In this document: positions 10,801-21,587 of the stretch, in pieces
How the letters are laid out: every line of letters begins with the position of its first letter
Position numbering within the stretch: the first letter of the stretch is position 1
Origin: Gamsiella multidivaricata
Taxonomy: Eukaryota; Mortierellomycota; Mortierellomycetes; Mortierellales; Mortierellaceae
NCBI RefSeq assembly: GCF_025024155.1
Contig: NW_026251774.1
Coordinates: 62,001-126,000 of the forward strand
Length of the DNA: 64,000 bases
Reading direction: 5' to 3'
The notes under the pieces: generated by a model
What the model saw: the letters and a program-made list of their open reading frames with translations, nothing else
What the model was told of the DNA's origin: nothing
The model's database searches: none
Made by a program: the position numbers and the translations under genes

Positions 10801-12201
10801 GACCTATCGATCTCCCGGGCACTACAGTTCGCCTCTTTGACGGGGCATCGACCAGCGGTTAAAAAGCCCGTGAAGGGAGCATGGATGGGTTCATCGGATG
10901 CCGCGATCGACACCAGCACAGCCTCCACCAGTGACTCTGCGACACAGGGGCTCACTTCACCCCGCGGTGTTTCGTTTGCAACACCCCTCACGAATTACGA
11001 CCGCCCGCTTCAAAAGTTCCCTAGGACGCCCCATTTATTTGATCCGCTGACGATCCATCAGAGCCGCGAACAAGGCCATGACCGTGTACTCGAAACCGAA
11101 CCCAGTGGGTGCGCGAAGGATTCAGGGGTTTCAGAACTGTCGACTTCACCGCCCGTCGGAAGGAGTGCAGCGATTAGTCGATCGGACCTTTTACTCCCGC
11201 CCTCAGCGCTCGATCGAGTGTTTGCTCCAAAAGCACACCAGGTCTTGACGGTCGAGGAAAAGATGGACGGCGCGAATATTGGGTTCAGCGTGCTGCATTT
11301 CAAGACTGTACATGGATTCGCCGGGGTAACGGGGTCGGGCCCGCCCCCGAAGATCAGAGTCCAGAACAGGAACCATTTCGTCCATCCGGATGATCATTGG
11401 CAGTTCAAGAAGCTGACAGGATGGCTGGAGAACCATCGGGAGGATATCTTATACCTGTGTGAAGGACGATGGAGGTATGAGACTCGAAAAGGTGGCGAGA
11501 CAGCCGCCGGAACAGCAGGGGATCATCAAAAGGAGGGCGAAATGCAGCCGGACGCGGAGAGTGAGGACGAGAACAAGGTTCTCACAGACGACGGCGAGGA
11601 CGAGCACTGGACGGACGAAGACGAGGATGAGGACGAATACGTGGATGAAGATAAAGTCCTCCAGGACGGATTGGCGCCCTATGTGCTTTATGGCGAATGG
11701 CTCTACGCTAAGCACTCTGTTCAGTACACCGCTCTTCGGTCATGGTTCGTGCCCTTTGATCTGTACGACGTCAAGACCGGCACCTTTGTCTCTCGCGCAC
11801 TCTTCCGCAAGGCCATCGCTCAGACCCAACTGACGCCCAACCCTGCGATTCAGATCCCCGAGGATGTGTCTGGGGACGTCGATAAAGTCTTGCAGTGGAC
11901 CATGGATATGCTGCAGAGTCGGTCAGCGCTTATGCGGGGGAGAGACGCATCGTCGTCTTCGACACAGGAGGACAGAGTCGAAGGACTGTACTTCAGGATC
12001 GATCAAGGTGACAGGTTGCTGATGCGCTCAAAAGTTGTACGACCGGATTTCATCGTCGGCGAGGAGCGTTGGGGAACCAAGGAGCAGGTCGCGAACCAGC
12101 TGGTGTATTATCTGGAAACGCTGCCCGATTATGACAATGACGATGACAATGACAATGACAACGAGAAGGAGGATGAGGATGAGGATGAGGATGATGAGTA
12201 A
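7840..12201 (+). CDS. Three-part protein: CX5R phosphatase-like, P-loop kinase-like, RNA ligase-like
   Basis: One intronless frame encodes 1453 residues from an ATG with strong context (AACCATGG). The frame is also open upstream, but without an ATG. Around residue 369 the sequence HCGGGKGRAG fits the CX5R loop of dual-specificity phosphatases (Cys370, Arg376). A P-loop GLPGSGKS follows at 692-699 (Lys698), with DRCNPTAAERKEW at 758-770, like polynucleotide-kinase or zeta-toxin type kinases. The C-terminal part has VEEKMDGANIGFSV with the presumed adenylated Lys at 1141, then LYGEWLYAKHS (Glu1286), VEGLYFRI (Glu1381) and LLMRSKVVRP (Lys1398). These correspond to nucleotidyltransferase motifs I, III/IIIa, IV and V of ATP-dependent RNA ligases. 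Linkers are long and charged. Residues about 990-1030 and the last 25 are nearly all Asp/Glu/Asn. The likely role is RNA end repair, inferred from domains only. The order differs from fungal tRNA ligase Trl1 (ligase-kinase-phosphodiesterase). Confidence 0.75.
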   Translation: MEDTNASCSGLEAQLPLDLTLSRAAAAFRDADFFESCALFWSAGLDHITSSTSPGTKIEEEEDSLTILISALDLEQELGLDVQAEEPIDLVFPATTATEVKKSPDSSVFVDAETISPIHNYVLTALCYLARHINVRMDILPSGQDTLTSLGPPQRYYISLTDVQKQTYHAMLAVVLATASSIAKRVSASHGSSLDSQAPSASSVDQHQLQVQQSTIMGNSATVPWQATLPHKRTPHNLPRFFSFLNTSSCTVAGSSIPRNEQDIDAFEQAGFRLVITLIKESPLSAGWFHHQKRQEGAAPAPKRIRNAFVPIENRKAPGFPEVFEVMMGWCARIGNEELSDDQVHDKSDGDDAVHKQSRFPHQRATLVHCGGGKGRAGIVLAAHLIRFGLNGHEGQGYCIECIRNRNVHPLDLEQFRKGFGDQGSIASTLPTLCSGSSKPQGESDENFEEDGDNEEEQQEIQTEDGLFRAVRRNECLNRYQRMMSAADAIAYLREIRPGSIESVEQEKAIKAYGNWTWKQSSQPDSKRSSRDKEAVERVILPTEAGAAPGSEDRPKVKKEAKKDSTPKVKPTPPPAPPPLAIQDEAEDISEDEFSRGRKSGKKGKKGAKKMPQEAPRVFVPPPADKIIKIPGSQHHQHHLVVQHNMRARQLQRGQKSKKNKGGNGKDSKERPSFSISGSPLISAPKLVILAGLPGSGKSHLVMTLLQEFPEHFVRISQDELGSRAVCERLLAQSMRHQQQSLAARGPKKALPMTIFLDRCNPTAAERKEWYEVAFQPEDAVMIWFSRGVEQCIERVDSREGHPTVTPGMGSKVVRSFAKGFEFPNLSKEGSWCKTLIEVGDDEGIDQLLETMRKFAKEVPTSSSSVKRAPNTGVDTATSIKARPAFIPARVLQRKNMGSNGQTACGEQGNEPGSPTHSKLGSSGGMESLVEEDEEDEGEEEEEEERDNEDGEDSIEGEDDDDDADEKEIHTDAAKYAPTPVQPVAFNDLSISRALQFASLTGHRPAVKKPVKGAWMGSSDAAIDTSTASTSDSATQGLTSPRGVSFATPLTNYDRPLQKFPRTPHLFDPLTIHQSREQGHDRVLETEPSGCAKDSGVSELSTSPPVGRSAAISRSDLLLPPSALDRVFAPKAHQVLTVEEKMDGANIGFSVLHFKTVHGFAGVTGSGPPPKIRVQNRNHFVHPDDHWQFKKLTGWLENHREDILYLCEGRWRYETRKGGETAAGTAGDHQKEGEMQPDAESEDENKVLTDDGEDEHWTDEDEDEDEYVDEDKVLQDGLAPYVLYGEWLYAKHSVQYTALRSWFVPFDLYDVKTGTFVSRALFRKAIAQTQLTPNPAIQIPEDVSGDVDKVLQWTMDMLQSRSALMRGRDASSSSTQEDRVEGLYFRIDQGDRLLMRSKVVRPDFIVGEERWGTKEQVANQLVYYLETLPDYDNDDDNDNDNEKEDEDEDEDDE

Positions 12202-12531
12202 AGATAAGATAAAGTGTTCCAAAACGTTCATGATACTACAGCTTCGCCGTCAATTGCTATTGTTCATCAAAAAATGACATCTTTCGTCGTTTATTTCATC
12301 TCACTCTCTTTTCTTTTCCTTTTTCTTTTCTGTTCCTATGTACAAGGAGATATAAAAATATACCAATGCCAGCTTGCTGTGTGGGTGCATATGTTGTATG
12401 AGCGTGTGTGAGTGAGTGTGAGGGTGTGTGTGTATGTGTATGTGTGTGTGATGGTATAAGTGCATTGAGCGCAGCAGGATGGGACAAGCACGCCAGTTTC
12501 ACTCTATTCGGCAATCTAAGTGCTGTCGCCC
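12202..12531. other. Convergent 3' spacer with GT-rich tract
   Basis: This 330-base spacer separates two converging stop codons. It contains a degenerate (GT)n tract at about 12404-12451 and T-rich sequence at about 12300-12335. No gene is seen. Confidence 0.5.
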
Positions 12532-15500
12532 TTAGTTGTTATCGCTGCGACCGGTCGAACCGTACTTCTTCCACAACGAAGCCGCCGCGTGCTCGCCGTT
12601 GCCGCCATGGCTGTGTTGATGCTTGTTCTTGCGGATGGCGTCAAAGAAGTTGCTCTGGCTAGCCACATGGCTTGAGGCACCCTCCCATCTCATCTTGCTG
12701 GGGCTGACCAGGGGCTGGCGCTCTTCGCTCTCGTGCGAGATCACGGACTCAGGGATGATATACGAGGGCAAGAGGCGCAAGATGAGACCCACGGGGAGCG
12801 AAAGAGATCCAACCAAGACCGTAATCAACCATTGATTAGGAGTCAAGGCAACAGTCTTGAAGGCCTGGCCACCGAACTGGACAATGACGAACTGACCACC
12901 GACGACAATGAACTGAACGAGGATAAAGATCTTGTCGTGGTGCAAGTTCTTGAAAATGTTGATCGAATCGTCGATGCGGCGGCAGTTGAGCTCGTTGAAG
13001 ACTTGGAGGAACACGAAAGCGTTGAAAATCATGGTGCGGAGGGTCCTCAACTGCACAGGTGTGACGGTGCCATCGGATTCCTGAAGATGGAACAGCTGAG
13101 CGCCGAAGCGGAGAAGAGCCAGGTTGATGCCGATCTGGAAGATAGCCTGTCCGAGAATCATCTTCCACATGTTAAAGTTGATCAGAGGTGCGGTCTTGGA
13201 GGTGGGCTGGCGCTTCAAGACATCCTGGCTTGGTGGTTCGGTCGCAAGGGCAAGAGCAGCAAGGGTATCCATGATCAAGTTAACCCAGAGCAACTGGACA
13301 GCAGAGAGAACGGACTGATTGTCATCGGAGGCAACGGCAGAGATGAACGAAAGAATGACGGCGGTGATGTTGACAGTGAGCTGGAACTGCAAGAACTTGC
13401 GGACAGAGTCGTTGACGGCACGGCCCCACATGAGAGCCTTGAGAATGCTGCTGAAGTTGTCGTCCATCAACACAATGGCCGAAGCCTCCTTGGCGACCTC
13501 CGTTCCAGTAATACCCATCGAGAATCCGACATCAGCCATCTTGAGAGCGGGACCATCGTTGGTTCCATCACCAGTGACAGCAACGACCTCACCGAGTTCC
13601 TGGAGGCGACGGACAACAATGGTCTTATCAGTAGGGCTGCTGCGAGCCAAGACCTGGAGACGTTTAACAGCCTCGGTCTGGTCCTCCTTAGAAAGAACTC
13701 TGAACTCGGGTCCGGTCATGGCCAATCCTCCCTTGATCAAGATTCCAGCGTTCTTGGCAATAGCGCGGGCAGTCTGGATATTGTCTCCAGTGATCATGCG
13801 GACGGTAACACCAGCCTTAGCAAAATCACGAACACTTTCGACAACACCGGGGCGAAGAGGATCCTGGATACCGACGACACCAAGGCAGACCAGCTTGGTG
13901 TTAGGGGCGTCCTCATCGTTGAACTTCTTGAATTCGCTCGAGGAGACATCACGGTAGGAAAGAGCAATGGTACGAAGGGCCTTGTCAGCATATCCGCTGA
14001 TGATTTGATCAAACTTGGCGCGCGCGTTGTCATCGAGGGACTTGACCTCGCCGTTGGAGTCGACGTAGTGGGTGCAGGATCTGATAACAATCTCCGAAGC
14101 TCCCTTGACGTAAAGACGGTACTTCTCCGAGCCATCGCGGGTCTCGATAACGCAGGACATGGACTTCTTGGCAGAGCTGAAAGGATACACCTTGACAACC
14201 TTGACATCGGAGCGAATGTTACTGTACGAGGCACCCAAGAACTTGATGAAGCCCAGAAGCGCAGACTCGGTCTTGGATCCAACAAAGGCCAGATTGCCCT
14301 TTTCATCTTTGTCCTCAAAAGCAGACGAGTTAAGAGCAATGCCATCGATGATGTTCTGGACAACTTCGGGCTTGGCCTCCGACTTCCAGTTCTTGGCATC
14401 GTCCATGTTGGTGAAAGACAGGAGCGAGAGGGTTCCCTCAACAACTGTCATCCTGTTCTGTGTCAGGGTTCCGGTCTTGTCAGAGCAAACAGTAGTGGCA
14501 TTACCCATGGTCTCGCAGGCAGAGAGAACGCGAACCAGGTTATTGTCCTTCAGCATCTGAGTGGTGGCATAGGCAAGGGCCAGGGTAACAGCCATGGGCA
14601 GACCCTCGGGAACAGCAACGACGACAATGGTGATGGCCTGGATGACAATGCGGACCATGTCAGAGAAGATCTCTCCACCCGAGGGCATAGGTCCGTTCGA
14701 CATGGCGTGCTGGACAAAGTACTTGACAACCAAGGTGATCAACATGGCAATGGCAGCGGCCATACCGAGCTTGGCAATCGACTCTGCCAAGAGATCGAGC
14801 TTCTGCTGCAGGGGAGTCTCCTCGGGGGTGGCCTCGCGCATGGCCATCATGGTCTTTCCGAAAAACGAGTTGGGTCCGACAGCAGTAACGAGCATAGCAC
14901 CAGAGCCATCGAGGACCTTGGATCCCGAGATGACATAGCATTTCTCCTCAGCATCCTTCTTCAGCGCATCGGACTCTCCCGTGGCCGAGGACTCGTCGCA
15001 GGTGATGTTATGGCTCTTGAGGATGATTCCATCGACAGCGAGGAGATCACCAGGTTCCATCAACAAGACGTCTCCGACCTGGACCTCCTTGATATTGACC
15101 TCTTGCTCGCGACCGTCACGAAGCAGCTTGACAGAGCGATCGTCCTTCTTGGCGTTCAGCTTGCGGAACTGGCGTTCCTTCTGGTAATCATTGATGGCAT
15201 TGGTGAAGACGACGGCGGCAACGGCAGCCAAGATGGCGACACCCTCGATCCAGCCGACACGGGGCTCGTCAGGGTCGTGGTGCGGGCCATAGTCCTCGTA
15301 GATACTGACGCCGAGGGAGACGATGGCGGCGATGGACAGCAAGACTAGTGGTGGCACATAGACACGAATAAGATTGCATAGGGCAGGACGGCACGCGAAA
15401 CGTCATGTTTGAGAGTAATAAGACTTTGGTTAGTTTGTTTTCAAGCGGGGTTTTAGTCTGGGTTTCCGCGGACAGACCGAGCAAGATGCGTGTAATCAAT

Positions 15501-16687
15501 CCTCAGCATCCTCAAGCCAAGTCCATCAATGCCCCTCCTTCAATTGCACCAACTGCTGCCAGCACCTGGACTGGAGTAGATAATCGATACAAAGACAGCC
15601 AGACAGGAAGACAATAGAAAGGAGGAGCATAAAGAATAGCAAAATAGAATAAGAAACTTACTCAGAGTGCGGTCATTGTAGGCCTTCGCGACCAACTCGA
15701 AGAAGGAGGCACTCTTGACGGTTGGCAGAATCTGCGGAAGGTTCCATCGGTGACATATTATTAAATAGCGTTCGTTAGTATTAAAAGCGGCAGAGAGCAG
15801 AAAATAGACAAATAGATTTCGCATGTTTCCGTGCGGTCCAGCCACTGCCGCTGCATGAATTTTTCCATCAAAAGACCACCCTGATGGAGATAGATGGATG
15901 TGGCCCTGGCCTGTCCTGTTCCCATGTTCTAGCCCCGCTTTCTACTCCCGCAGCGAGAAAGAAGCGCGACAGGAGTCATGTTTGTATGCCTGCATGTCTA
16001 GAATGCTGACGGGAGTACAGAAAACGGAAAAGTCCAAAACACCACAACTCTTTTTTTTTTTTTTTTTTTTGGTCCTATCCGCCATCGCGCATCAACAAAA
16101 TGAACTGAGCCAACAAACGAAGCGGTTCCTGTACTCCTCCCAAAATGGCGTGTAACTCTGAAGTCATGGCCCCTCCTCAGCATCCAAAAACACATTCGTT
16201 GGTTCAACCGTACCGCCTTCAACTGATTGCGGTCTTATACTTCACACCTCGCCCTCGCCTGGTGGTTGCTAACTTTTGATCAATTGGTCTTCCCAAATGG
16301 CCGTGTCTCATAACTCCATAAGCCGCTCCATACCCCGTGGAATTTTCTTGAAAGAACAAAATACCAGTGCACCCATTAAAACAAAAATGTGTTACTTACG
16401 TTGTGTCCAAAAGCCTTGGATCGGGCAGCGAACTTGGGCTGATCTGACTCGCCGAGCGACTGTGGGCCAGCCTCGTCCGAGTTCAGACCGACCTTAGGGT
16501 TGACGCGAAGCCCCTGACAGATCTTGTCGATGCCACCCATGTCGCGGGGGAGCTTGGGGTTCGTGGGGTCCGTCAGAGGGGCAAGGTCATCGGGCGTGTA
16601 GGCGAACTGCAAATCGTCACGGTTGCTCTGACTGGAACCATTGTGGTGACCGAGCAGGGGCTCGCGCGAGGACGAGTCTCGAGGCAT
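12532..16687 (-). CDS. PMC1: P-type calcium ATPase, plasma membrane/vacuolar (PMCA/Pmc1) type
   Basis: Exons 16687-16400, 15731-15662 and 15344-12532 give 1056 residues, and every junction keeps frame. The joins recreate FGHN|ILPTVKSASFFELV and NDRTL|ILLSIAAIVSLG, as expected for the N-terminal region and first membrane helix of type IIB pumps. The pump moves cytosolic Ca2+ out of the cell or into the vacuole using ATP. Visible motifs are VPEGLPMAVTLALAY in membrane helix 4, the phosphorylated Asp408 in CSDKTGTLTQN, KGASEIVIRSC in the nucleotide domain, and TGDGTNDGPALKMADVGFSM in the hinge. The C-terminal part has the usual helices 5-10 and a short His/Lys-rich tail. Length is typical for fungal Pmc1. 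The first intron is long (668 bases) and carries a T20 tract. Whether it sits in the vacuole or plasma membrane cannot be read from sequence. Confidence 0.93.
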
Positions 16688-17543
16688 TGGGTAGATAAAG
16701 AGAGAGCAGAGGGTTAAGCAGGGAAGGCGAGGGAAGAGGAAGGGGAGGAAGATGCTGACTCTTTTCTTGTTCGACTGCTGGGGAGGGTCAGGAGAAGGGA
16801 AGAAAAAAGAGGAGCGGTTGAAGGGAAGCAGAGGAAGGAGAAGAAAAAAAAGAGGAATGAGAGGGATGAGGCGGGGGGTCTTTATGCAGCGTGGGTGCGG
16901 GGGAGGACGTGAACGTGCCATGGACACCGCAGGGGACAGGGGACTGTTCAAAAGAGGAAACCCAGCGTGCAACTGGACCGGACACTTGCTTTTCTATGCA
17001 TGAAAATGGACGTATTATGAAAGCGCGCGCTAGCTTGGGTAACCCACGCCTGCGGGACCACACCAGCCTCCCTACTCTCAACCTCTCGCTCTCTGTCGCT
17101 CAACAACGTCCGGACCATCGGCACCATACTGCGCCCAAGGATGCACTGCATCAATTGCATTCGTAAAAGCCATATCCGTACTAACACCCCTTGATCATCG
17201 TCCTAGTCTCTCTGTTAAAAGAGGCAGCGGCGCAAAAAGAACAACAGCAAATCTCCTTTTTTTATATATATATAAAAAAATAACGGAGATTACTAGGCTA
17301 CTATTCGCTTTGATTGAAAAGTGCTTTCAGTATACCCGGCTCAGTAGCAAAAAAAAAAAAAAAAAAGGGTACATAGACAGCATCATGTACGCAAGGCAAA
17401 TAAAAGAAAGGTCGCGTCGGTCACCTTTCATGCGGAACAAATAAGCAAGAAACATCCCTCACACTAACAATCATCTTGCCCCTCCTTCAATTGCTCCTAC
17501 GCAAACAAGTGTCGCGCTCGTTACGACTTTCTTCTCTGTCCCC

Positions 17544-17574
<31 letters not shown>

Positions 17575-17690
17575 TCCAGCCAGACTACTAGCCACACGTG
17601 ATTGGCCAACTCAATTTTTGAACCCGTACTTTGTGCAGTACTGCCGCGGCGCGCTGTTGAAACCTCCTCTCTTTCGATTATCTCTCCAAA
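16688..17690. other. Divergent promoter region of the calcium pump and L26 genes
   Basis: This spacer of about 1 kb lies between two divergent start codons. It holds purine-rich sequence on the plus strand (16750-16870, pyrimidine-rich leader for the calcium pump), a TATATATATA block at about 17263-17273 flanked by T and A runs, an A18 tract near 17350, and a T28 tract at 17548-17575. No coding exon is supported. Confidence 0.5.
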
Positions 17691-18930
17691 ATGAAGCAGT
17701 CCGTTGGTAATACATCCACCCATCGCCCAACAGGACTCGATCTATCCATCCATTGATTACAACAGCGTCAATTGATACAAAAAGGGCTACAGGATTATCG
17801 ATTGCAGGGCTACCTACACCACTCGGCATCGTCAGGTTTCAACTCAAAAAACGGAGATCAGGAATGATCTCATGCAGTTGACATCGCACACCTGAGGGTT
17901 TGGCACTCTTGAGCAGGACAAGGATGCAAAGGAAACGAGACCATCAGGCGTTACGCTGATTCAGCAACCCACTATTGTTCAAAAAAAGGCGACCCACACC
18001 AGGAACAAACTGAACCAACGGAAATTGGACTCAACACTAACGACCTCTATCTATCTACCTGGACGCTCACGGTTAGATGTCAGCTCTTCCCGCCGCAAGA
18101 GCAGAAAGGCCCACTTTTCTGCTCCCTCTGATCTTCGTCGCAAGATCATGAGCGCTTCCCTCTCCAAGGAACTCCGGGAGAAGCACAGCGTAAGTTTGCG
18201 GTTGGGTTGAACAAAAAAAAAAAAAAAGAAACCATGGACCACCCCTATCGGCCCCTCCTTTGATCCAGTACCGAGAGAATCGCTTCTCGGTAAGACGGTT
18301 GGGATATTCCAATTGGGCCGCATGAAACTACAGTAGAGTGGCTGTGTTGAGAACAGCAGGAGGATAGCGACAATCAACTTTAAAGAGACAGCAATTGAAG
18401 ATATCAAGATATCATACCACAAAAGCGGCCATTGGACGCTCTCCTGCCCTGGTTGAACGACTCTCATTGCCCAGCATTAATCCAACCCCTTTGAGGGGGT
18501 TATGGAAACATTCGACAGAGTCGCAGGAGTGCTATCAGCACCAGCAACAGCAACAGCCACAAGAGCAACGTCTACGGGAACCATGACCCCCAGGAACTCG
18601 CAAAAAAAGTTTTGTCTGCAATAATCTAACCTCTGTCTCCTTTTACGATTGTTTTTTTAGGCCCGCTCCATCCCCATCCGCAAGGATGACGAGGTCATGG
18701 TCGTCCGTGGCTCGTTCAAGGGCCGTGAGGGCAAGGTTGTCCAGGTCTACCGTCGCAAGTGGGTCATCCACATCGAGCGCGTCAACCGCGAGAAGGCCAA
18801 CGGTGCCTCCGTCCCCGTCGGCATCCACCCTTCCAAGGTCGTCGTCACCAAGCTCTACCTGGACAAGGACCGCAAGGCCATCCTCGAGCGCAAGGGCCTC
18901 GCCAAGAAGCCTCAGCCCGTCCAGGAGTAA
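17691..18930 (+). CDS. RPL26: 60S ribosomal protein uL24 (L26)
   Basis: Exons 17691-17706, 18077-18189 and 18661-18930 give 132 residues. The first exon is only 16 bases (MKQSV plus one base), and splicing to GTTAG|AT yields [20 protein letters not shown], the conserved L26 N-terminus. The next exon adds [10 protein letters not shown], and the last starts [20 protein letters not shown] and contains [20 protein letters not shown], the KOW motif that binds 5.8S/25S rRNA near the peptide exit tunnel. Length is typical. Both introns are long for this window (370 and 471 bases), a common feature of fungal ribosomal protein genes. The last exon is strongly biased to C-ending codons (CGC, AAG, GTC), as expected for high expression. 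Confidence 0.93.
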
Positions 18931-19404
18931 ATAAAAGAAGAAAAAAAGAAGTTGTCATTCGACGTGCTTTTTTTTTTTTTGGCTTCCTGACTCAATAAAA
19001 AATACTTTTTTTTTTTTTTTCTTTTCAACGGAAACCATTGTTTGGATCATCAATTGAAGCGTTGTGGGGACGTTATGAACTGTAGTTTACAGATTGCTGT
19101 GCACCAGAATTTGCTTCCACAATTTCTTTTGTTCAGCGCCATAAAAAATGCTGGCGCAATGGGTCCCAAAAAAAATAAGCATTTGGGCGGAGGCCTCTCA
19201 AAACCTTCAATTGGTGATTACTACCATAACGCCGAAGCAAACACGAACGAACGTATCGTGCAAAGGAAGGATCGTTTTAGACGCCAAAAAAAAAAAAGGA
19301 AAAAAGAATTTATTTCTGCAACATATTGATCCCGGAAACAAATGCCTCGTGTGCGGTCTTCTTTTTTTTTTATTGTAAAGCGTGTTGAAAGAAAAAAAAC
19401 CGTT
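18931..19404. other. Convergent 3' spacer, A/T homopolymer-rich
   Basis: This 474-base spacer lies between the L26 and S15 stop codons. It contains several T and A runs of 10-14 bases (about 18968, 19007, 19286 and 19361) and AATAAA-like sequence near 18995. No gene is seen. Confidence 0.5.
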
Positions 19405-19860
19405 TTACTTGAGGGGAATGAAACGGGAAGAGTGAGTAGCACCAATACCGGGACGACCGTGCTTGACGGGCTTGTAGGTGATGGAGAACTCTCCGAGGTA
19501 GTGTCCAATCATTTCAGGCTTGATCTCGACCTGGTTGAAGGTCTTTCCGTTGTACACACCGACGACAGAGCCGATCATCTCGGGGACGACGATCATGTTA
19601 CGGAGGTGGGTCTTGACGACAGCGGGCTTCTCCATAGCGGGAGCGTCCTTCTTGGCCTGACGGAGCTTCTTGATCAAGCCCATGGGCTTGCGCTTGAGAC
19701 CACGCTGGAAACGTCTGCGGGGGCGGGCGTTGACGAGGTCCATCAACTGCTCCGAGGAAAGGTCCAAGAGCTTGTCAAGGTCGATTCCGCGGTAAGAGAA
19801 CTTGCGGAACGTTCTCTTCTTCTTCACATCGAGGGCAGCATCATCATGGTGTTCGTCAGC
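19405..19860 (-). CDS. RPS15: 40S ribosomal protein uS19 (S15), main exon
   Basis: This exon (acceptor CTCCTCTAG at 19861 and above) encodes the last 151 residues. They run from [20 protein letters not shown] through [20 protein letters not shown] and [20 protein letters not shown] to the invariant C-terminus [20 protein letters not shown]...RFIPLK. It is therefore eukaryotic S15, which sits in the small-subunit head near the decoding site. There is no in-frame ATG in the exon, so a short first exon must lie upstream in phase 0. In related proteins the N-terminus reads M-A-D-E, so exon 1 may be a bare ATG. One candidate is ATG followed by GTTCGT near 20610, but the donor is weak and I do not assign it. 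The exon is otherwise complete and of normal length. Confidence 0.9.
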   Translation of the reverse strand, partial: ADEHHDDAALDVKKKRTFRKFSYRGIDLDKLLDLSSEQLMDLVNARPRRRFQRGLKRKPMGLIKKLRQAKKDAPAMEKPAVVKTHLRNMIVVPEMIGSVVGVYNGKTFNQVEIKPEMIGHYLGEFSITYKPVKHGRPGIGATHSSRFIPLK

Positions 19861-20939
19861 CTAGAGGAGGAGGGACAGAAGGCGTAATAACGGCAGAAGC
19901 TGGTAAGTATCGATGTGCTGCCGCAAGCTGACGGATAGATTGTTAAACGTGTCCTGTCTTTCAGCTGCTGATAAGTCTAATAGTTGTTATGAGCTGCCGT
20001 GAAACTGTTACTGCGTCGAAGGTGAGATGGATCCATGGATGCCTTCATTCATCTCCACTGGCTCCTGTTACCCTTGATCGCCTGCTTCTTTCTTTGTGAT
20101 GATGCTCCTGTCCCAGTCCTCTAAAGGTTCTTCCTCCTTGGCCAGGCTACAAACGGCGTTCATAGCAGTGAACCGTCTCGTCCAACGCTGGCCGGTTGGA
20201 AACCAGATTCAGCCCTTGTCCAAGCACATCGATCCCTGCACGTTTTTTTCGAAATAGCAATCGATCGAACGCCGACTGCCCTTCAAGACAAAGCTGTTGC
20301 GAGCTGATAATAGCTATTTTTGCATTTGTTCTTTGACAATTTTCCTACTCCCGGTTCACTCTGCTGAATGATCGACACAGAAAAGGCGCACAACGCGATC
20401 CGTCCAAGTGATGCTCATCCTTGGACCATCAAAGTCAACCAGCCAGTTCCACCCTCCCTTGCCCTAAGTCTCTCTCCAAATCCTGATGCCTCAATTCATG
20501 GGGAAGTAGCGGGTCGATAGACTGATGGATGGTATGCTCCTCGTATCGCTTCAGTCCATGAATATGGATGTGTGTGTGTGTCATTAGTGACGGATGGCAT
20601 CCTGCAGTCACGAACCATTTTGAATAGTTTTGAAAGGAGTTTGCCAAAGGCACAAGACAGTGGTCTAATTTATTCCCGCTGGGTGGTCTTTACTTAAGGG
20701 TGTATAGGTGACTTCGCCCGCAACCGAGTGCACATCCACTGCGAGCTACCGCAGCTTTCTTTCCTGCTGGGCAGTTCGCGCATAGCTCTGTGAATAAAGC
20801 AGGCAGAGCCATATCTCACTCTTTAAAAAAAAAAAAAAACGACCCTTTCTGCACCTTCGGCTCAATTGTTCCGCGCGCATGAAGTTGGATATGATGCGCG
20901 ATCACTCACCAGGCGCAAATGGTAAAAGAGAATGATTAC

Positions 20940-21129
20940 CGATATCTACCCTCTGGTGGTTTTTTTATGCGAAACGAGGATGTACTTCCGTAGAACATTT
21001 TGCATGAAACATTGTTATCGCCGCTATGTTCGTATGCTCCTGCCCTTGTGACCCCGAGAACAATCGAATAACCGTTCGCGATTCGATCGCGCTCCTCGGT
21101 GACCTTGTCAACAAACACGACCAACAGCC
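20940..21129 (-). other. Possible isolated coding exon, unassigned
   Basis: On the minus strand a good acceptor (TTTGTTTCAG) is followed by 190 bases open in one phase and ended by a possible donor (GTAATC). It would encode LLVVFVDKVTEERDRIANGY and SIVLGVTRAGAYEHSGDNNV, which looks more protein-like than the surroundings. I could not find flanking exons that keep phase, so it may be a gene remnant or chance. Confidence 0.2.
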
Positions 21130-21556
21130 CTGAAACAAAGCAACATGGGGCAAGGGGGTCAATTGCTTATGGTAGACTATTTGTATTTTTTTTTTCGATA
21201 TTCCTTTATTTTGGGGACTATTAAGAGTATTAAGTAGAGTAGATGAGAAAGGAACAACAGAACTAGAAAAACAAATATTTTTTTGTTGTTCAAACGATGG
21301 CCGGATATTAGTGATGATAAGTTACAGCTTTTTGAGGGCACGCATGTGTGTGTGAACATCGATGTGGGAGGATTATGATAATGATGACGATGGTTATGGC
21401 GATGATATAAAAACAAGAAGACATAGACGCCGTGGTACGCGAGGTAAGGGGCCTTGAAGCATGAACGACGTTTTAACGCTAAATTAGGGAGAAAGAGAGG
21501 GTTCATTGTTAGAGTCGCCTGGGAACTGCCATGTGCGAGATAAGGATTGCATGGAG

Positions 21557-21558
<2 letters not shown>

Positions 21559-21587
<29 letters not shown>
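21559..21587. repeat. (GT)n microsatellite
   Basis: About 14 uninterrupted GT units are present in a non-coding stretch. Confidence 0.9.

Noticed and set aside
12733..15348. 871-codon open frame on the plus strand opposite the calcium ATPase
   Set aside because: It is the antisense shadow of a strongly biased coding exon. Its composition (Asp/Gly/Leu/Asn repeats) mirrors the pump codons and no domain is visible.
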